A stretch of DNA of 5,177 nucleotides from an uncultured Arthrobacter sp. Lineage in GTDB: Bacteria > Actinomycetota > Actinomycetes > Actinomycetales > Micrococcaceae. The position numbers and the translations under genes were made by a program. Below are positions 5,056 to 5,177 of the stretch, one piece after another. Under the pieces are notes generated by a model that saw nothing but the letters and a program-made list of their open reading frames with translations, did no database searches and was not told where the DNA came from. The stretch covers positions 1-5,177 of the forward strand of contig CALMVY010000143.1 of assembly GCA_937873245.1 (NCBI GenBank). The letters are read 5' to 3'. Position 1 is the first letter of the stretch. Every line of letters starts with the position of its first letter.

Positions 5056-5177
5056 ATGGCCATAGACGTAAACCCCCTTGATCCTCTCAGTCCTGTAGGG
5101 GCGCTCCGCCTCTTGATTTCCGACTCCCAGCTCCGCACGGACCCGGGTGACCCGTCCCTGCCTGCTGAGTATTACTT
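5056..5177 (+). CDS. Head-tail connector/adaptor protein, N-terminal part (cut by window end)
   Basis: The reading frame is open from the ATG to the window edge and gives 40 residues, beginning MAIDVNPLDPLSPVGALRLL and continuing with ISDSQLRTDPGDPSLPAEYY. This short start, with an acidic/Pro-rich lead followed by a helix, resembles the first head-tail connector (gp6/gp15-like adaptor) of many actinophages, which binds under the portal ring after packaging. Position right after the major capsid gene supports this. No Shine-Dalgarno is present before the ATG: the preceding bases are AATTGACCAC. A leaderless start fits, since a -10-like TAGAAT lies 7 nt upstream. Because only the first part is visible, the family call rests mostly on context. 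Confidence 0.7.
   Translation, partial: MAIDVNPLDPLSPVGALRLLISDSQLRTDPGDPSLPAEYY

Overview
The window is a stretch of the head (virion structural) module of a tailed double-stranded DNA phage or prophage. The GC-rich third codon positions, the long spurious antisense open frames and the style of the portal, protease and capsid proteins suggest a phage of a high-GC actinobacterium (an Arthrobacter/Micrococcaceae-type host is a reasonable guess, but the sequence does not prove it). All genes lie on the + strand, in the usual head order: portal (106-1725), capsid maturation protease fused to a scaffold-like tail (1803-2732), head decoration protein carrying an inserted Ig/FN3-like domain (2912-3664), HK97-fold major capsid protein (3676-4842), and the start of a head-tail connector cut by the window end (5056-5177). 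No tRNA, CRISPR array, insertion sequence, integrase or attachment site was seen.

The proteins would work together in procapsid assembly. Portal dodecamers nucleate assembly. The protease-scaffold polyprotein, and probably a separate scaffold made from an internal start at 2340, guide the capsid protein into a shell. The protease then removes the scaffold, the decoration protein binds the outside of the expanded shell, and the connector closes the portal for tail attachment.

The non-coding DNA is unusually structured. The leaders of the portal, protease and decoration genes each contain a stem-loop ending 1-4 nt before the Shine-Dalgarno sequence. A short CTGTA(A/G) word recurs in almost every gap, and a 16-bp near-identical element lies upstream of both the decoration and connector genes. 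A further 15-17 bp hairpin lies between the protease-scaffold and decoration genes, overlapping a possible competing fold. After the capsid gene comes a 213-nt gap with two strong terminator hairpins, a smaller stem-loop and a possible promoter between them that could make a short RNA. The connector appears to have no Shine-Dalgarno, but a -10-like TAGAAT sits 7 nt before its ATG, suggesting a leaderless transcript.

The most interesting signals are the nested scaffold start, the domain insertion in the decoration protein, the hairpin-before-Shine-Dalgarno pattern, the repeated intergenic element, and the structured gap after the capsid gene.
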